Shown here: piece after piece, positions 62,131-64,000 of the stretch | Layout: the number at the start of each line of letters is the position of its first letter | How positions within the stretch are numbered: position 1 is the stretch's first letter | Assembly: GCF_013761245.1 (NCBI RefSeq) | Contig: NZ_JACDUT010000004.1 | Coordinates: 124,001-188,000 of the forward strand | Length of the DNA stretch: 64,000 bases | From: Thermaerobacillus caldiproteolyticus | GTDB taxonomy: Bacteria; Bacillota; Bacilli; Bacillales; Anoxybacillaceae | Reading direction: 5' to 3' | Made by a program: the position numbers and the translations under genes | The notes under the pieces: model-generated | Seen by the model: the letters and a program-made list of their open reading frames with translations, nothing else | Told to the model about the DNA's origin: nothing | Databases searched by the model: none

Positions 62131-64000
62131 TGAAACCAATTTCTTTAGCCATTGCTGGATTACATAGCTTTCGTGAAAAACAAATCATTGATTTTCAAGC
62201 GCTATGCGAAGGTGGTGTGTTTGGGATTTTCGGTCCGACGGGAAGCGGGAAGTCGACGATTTTAGACGCGATGACGCTGGCGCTGTTTGGCAGTGTTGAA
62301 CGAGCGACGAACCATACACACGGCATTATGAACCATGCTGAGAACGAATTGTTTGTTTCATTTACTTTTGAATTGGAAAACGCTGCTGGTACGAAGCGTT
62401 ATACCGTTGAACGAAGTTTTAAGCGCGGAGATGAGTGGCGGCTGAAAAGCGGAACAAGCCGTTTGATGGAGATCGGAGAAGAAAAAATTGTTCTAGCCGA
62501 TAAATTGACGGATGTCAATAAAAAAATTGAGCAGCTGCTCGGGCTTGAGATGAAAGATTTTACGCGCGCCGTCGTTTTACCACAGGGAAAGTTTGCTGAA
62601 TTTTTATCGTTAAAAGGGGCCGAGCGTCGTCAAATGCTACAGCGACTGTTTCATCTCGAGCCGTATGGTGATCGCCTTAATAAAAAATTAAAAGAAAAAC
62701 TCGCTCTCGTTTCCAATGAATTAAACGAAGTGATAGCAGAACAAACAGGGCTAGGAGATGCTTCAAAAGAGGCGCTTGAACAGGCGGAGCAAGACTTCCA
62801 TGCATGCCGGCAGCTACTGGAAAAACGAAAGATTGAGCTGCAGGAAATGGAAGCGGAACTAGAAAAGCAAAAACAGTTATGGGCTTGGCAAAATGAAAAG
62901 GAAGCATTAGAGGCTGAACTGGCTAAACTTGCCGATGAAGAAGAACAAATTCGCGCTCTAGAAAGGAAAAAAGAAAAAGCAGAACAAGCCGAACGCCTTC
63001 GTCCGTATCTTGAACAGTATGAAACTTCCATTCATTTGTTGACTGCTGCACAAGAAAAACTAACTGAGCTAGAACAAAAACGAATGGAAGCGGAAAAACG
63101 GTATAAAGAGGCGCTGAACCATTACGAGCGAGCACGTCAAGAAAAAGCGACGAATGAACCTCAATTGTTGTCAAAAAAGGAACAGCTTGGGCAAGCAAAG
63201 CGCCTTATTGTGGAAATGAAAGGATTTGAAGCGGAACTGCACCGCATTATTCAACAGCTGAAAATGATCGAAGAAGAGGAACAAAACAATGACAAACAGT
63301 TGCATGCCGTTGAGCAACTGTACGCCCGCGGACTTGAAAAGCAACAAATGCTCAAACATGAGCTGCAAAAACAGATCATTCCGATGGAAGAAAGAGAACG
63401 GCTAGACCGAGCCTATGAAGAAGCACAACAGATAAAAAGAATCGAGGAATCCATTCGAGAAATAAAGGAACGGCTTGTGAAAAAAGAGCAAGCATGGGGA
63501 ACAAAACAGACAGAAAAGGAAAAGAAACAACAACAAGCCGAGATCATTCAAGAAAAACTCCATCGTCTTTTTGCACAAATCGAAAAAACATATCATTACG
63601 TATGTGAGCGAGAGTGGCAGCTGATCAAAAACATGGAAAAGCACGAACGGCAGCTACAAGCGGTGCAAGAGAAGCTGGAAAAAGCAAAGACCGAGAGACT
63701 TGCCGCGTTGCTCGCTGAACAATTACGTCAAGGAGAGCCATGCCCGGTTTGCGGGTCGTTAGAGCATCCAAATCCACGCCAGCATGTCGAAGGTGACCAA
63801 GATGACCATGAAGCGGTTCGCGTCATAGAACAGCGCTTAAAACAAGAACAATCACAAATGCCATTAATACATACATTAAAAGCCCAATTGGAGCACCTCG
63901 CCCATTCTATCATTGATGAGACAGGAAATGAGTGGGTGTTCCAACCATTGGATGTAAGTCAGCTTGTCGTAGAAGAAACAAATATCATTGTGGAAACGAA
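62130..64000 (+). CDS. sbcC: DNA repair ATPase SbcC (Rad50-like), 5' part
   Basis: The first 623 codons of an SMC-type ATPase that runs off the end of the window. The N-terminal MKPISLAIAGLHSFREKQII leads to Walker A GPTGSGKSTILDAMTLALFG (about residue 34) and the Q-loop VVLPQGKFAEFL. From about residue 190 there is a long Glu/Lys/Gln-rich coiled coil. It is broken by the zinc hook CPVCGS (Cys 538 and 541) where two molecules dimerise; the returning coil follows. The signature motif, Walker B and stop lie outside the window. Start and sbcD stop overlap (TGATG). Confidence 0.95.
   Translation, partial: MKPISLAIAGLHSFREKQIIDFQALCEGGVFGIFGPTGSGKSTILDAMTLALFGSVERATNHTHGIMNHAENELFVSFTFELENAAGTKRYTVERSFKRGDEWRLKSGTSRLMEIGEEKIVLADKLTDVNKKIEQLLGLEMKDFTRAVVLPQGKFAEFLSLKGAERRQMLQRLFHLEPYGDRLNKKLKEKLALVSNELNEVIAEQTGLGDASKEALEQAEQDFHACRQLLEKRKIELQEMEAELEKQKQLWAWQNEKEALEAELAKLADEEEQIRALERKKEKAEQAERLRPYLEQYETSIHLLTAAQEKLTELEQKRMEAEKRYKEALNHYERARQEKATNEPQLLSKKEQLGQAKRLIVEMKGFEAELHRIIQQLKMIEEEEQNNDKQLHAVEQLYARGLEKQQMLKHELQKQIIPMEERERLDRAYEEAQQIKRIEESIREIKERLVKKEQAWGTKQTEKEKKQQQAEIIQEKLHRLFAQIEKTYHYVCEREWQLIKNMEKHERQLQAVQEKLEKAKTERLAALLAEQLRQGEPCPVCGSLEHPNPRQHVEGDQDDHEAVRVIEQRLKQEQSQMPLIHTLKAQLEHLAHSIIDETGNEWVFQPLDVSQLVVEETNIIVET

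Overview
The window reads as chromosomal core DNA of a thermophilic or thermotolerant Bacillaceae of the Anoxybacillus/Geobacillus type. The evidence is close colinearity with the Bacillus subtilis yhaX-hemZ-yhaP/Q-yhaM-serC-trpP-hpr-prsA-hit-ecsAB-hemEHY-yhgDE-yhfHI-lcfB-yhfN-comK-yhjE-sipV-addBA-sbcDC block, strong GGAGG-type ribosome sites, several TTG/GTG starts, and an aceBA locus, which B. subtilis lacks. Genus is an inference from content; no rRNA is present. I saw no tRNA, rRNA, CRISPR array, prophage or intact insertion sequence.

Region by region. (1) 1-8.2 kb: HAD protein yhaX, hemZ, a decayed stretch (IS3-type transposase fossil and a broken minus-strand gene), yhzD, the yhaQP ABC exporter, the yhaM exoribonuclease and yhaL. 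(2) 8.2-16.4 kb: serC, TRAP-controlled trpP, the hpr(scoC) regulator, yhaI, two tiny membrane proteins, the foldase prsA, hit, a candidate minus-strand structured RNA, ecsAB and the heme monooxygenase hmoB. (3) 16.5-26.0 kb: transporter yhfA with amidohydrolase yhaA, the hemEHY heme operon, then the TetR gene yhgD and its probable target yhgE, which share a 23-bp operator. (4) 26.0-31.1 kb: a LacI-type regulator and a CUT1 sugar importer without its own ATPase. (5) 31.1-38.0 kb: yhfH, yhfI, FadR-controlled lcfB, and a three-gene ABC importer of the TrpX/COG2984 type. (6) 38.0-43.3 kb, minus strand: a two-component system and three-gene ABC exporter in the same order as B. subtilis lnrJKLMN (linearmycin resistance). 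(7) 43.5-48.5 kb: adenine deaminase, azlCD, an SCO-type protein and the Ste24-like protease yhfN. (8) 48.6-50.8 kb: a wrecked malate synthase gene followed by intact isocitrate lyase. (9) 51.3-64.0 kb: a small acidic protein, comK, yhjE, sipV, then the recombination-repair cluster addB-addA-sbcD-sbcC; sbcC runs off the window.

The least ordinary signals are three. First, a dispersed family of about 200-250 nt non-coding repeats in three copies (about 990-1246, 7722-7905 and 26075-26310), with a conserved loop held by stems of different sequence. Second, a 340-nt minus-strand element between hit and ecsA with paired ends, a terminator and three internal copies of a GAGGTGTTCA motif. Third, the aceB wreck beside an intact aceA. 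Regulatory sites readable by eye include a TRAP site at trpP, a FadR box at lcfB, paired operators at yhgD and yhgE, and cre-like/LacI operators around the sugar operon. Gene starts were chosen by ribosome-binding-site spacing and often differ from the longest open frame.
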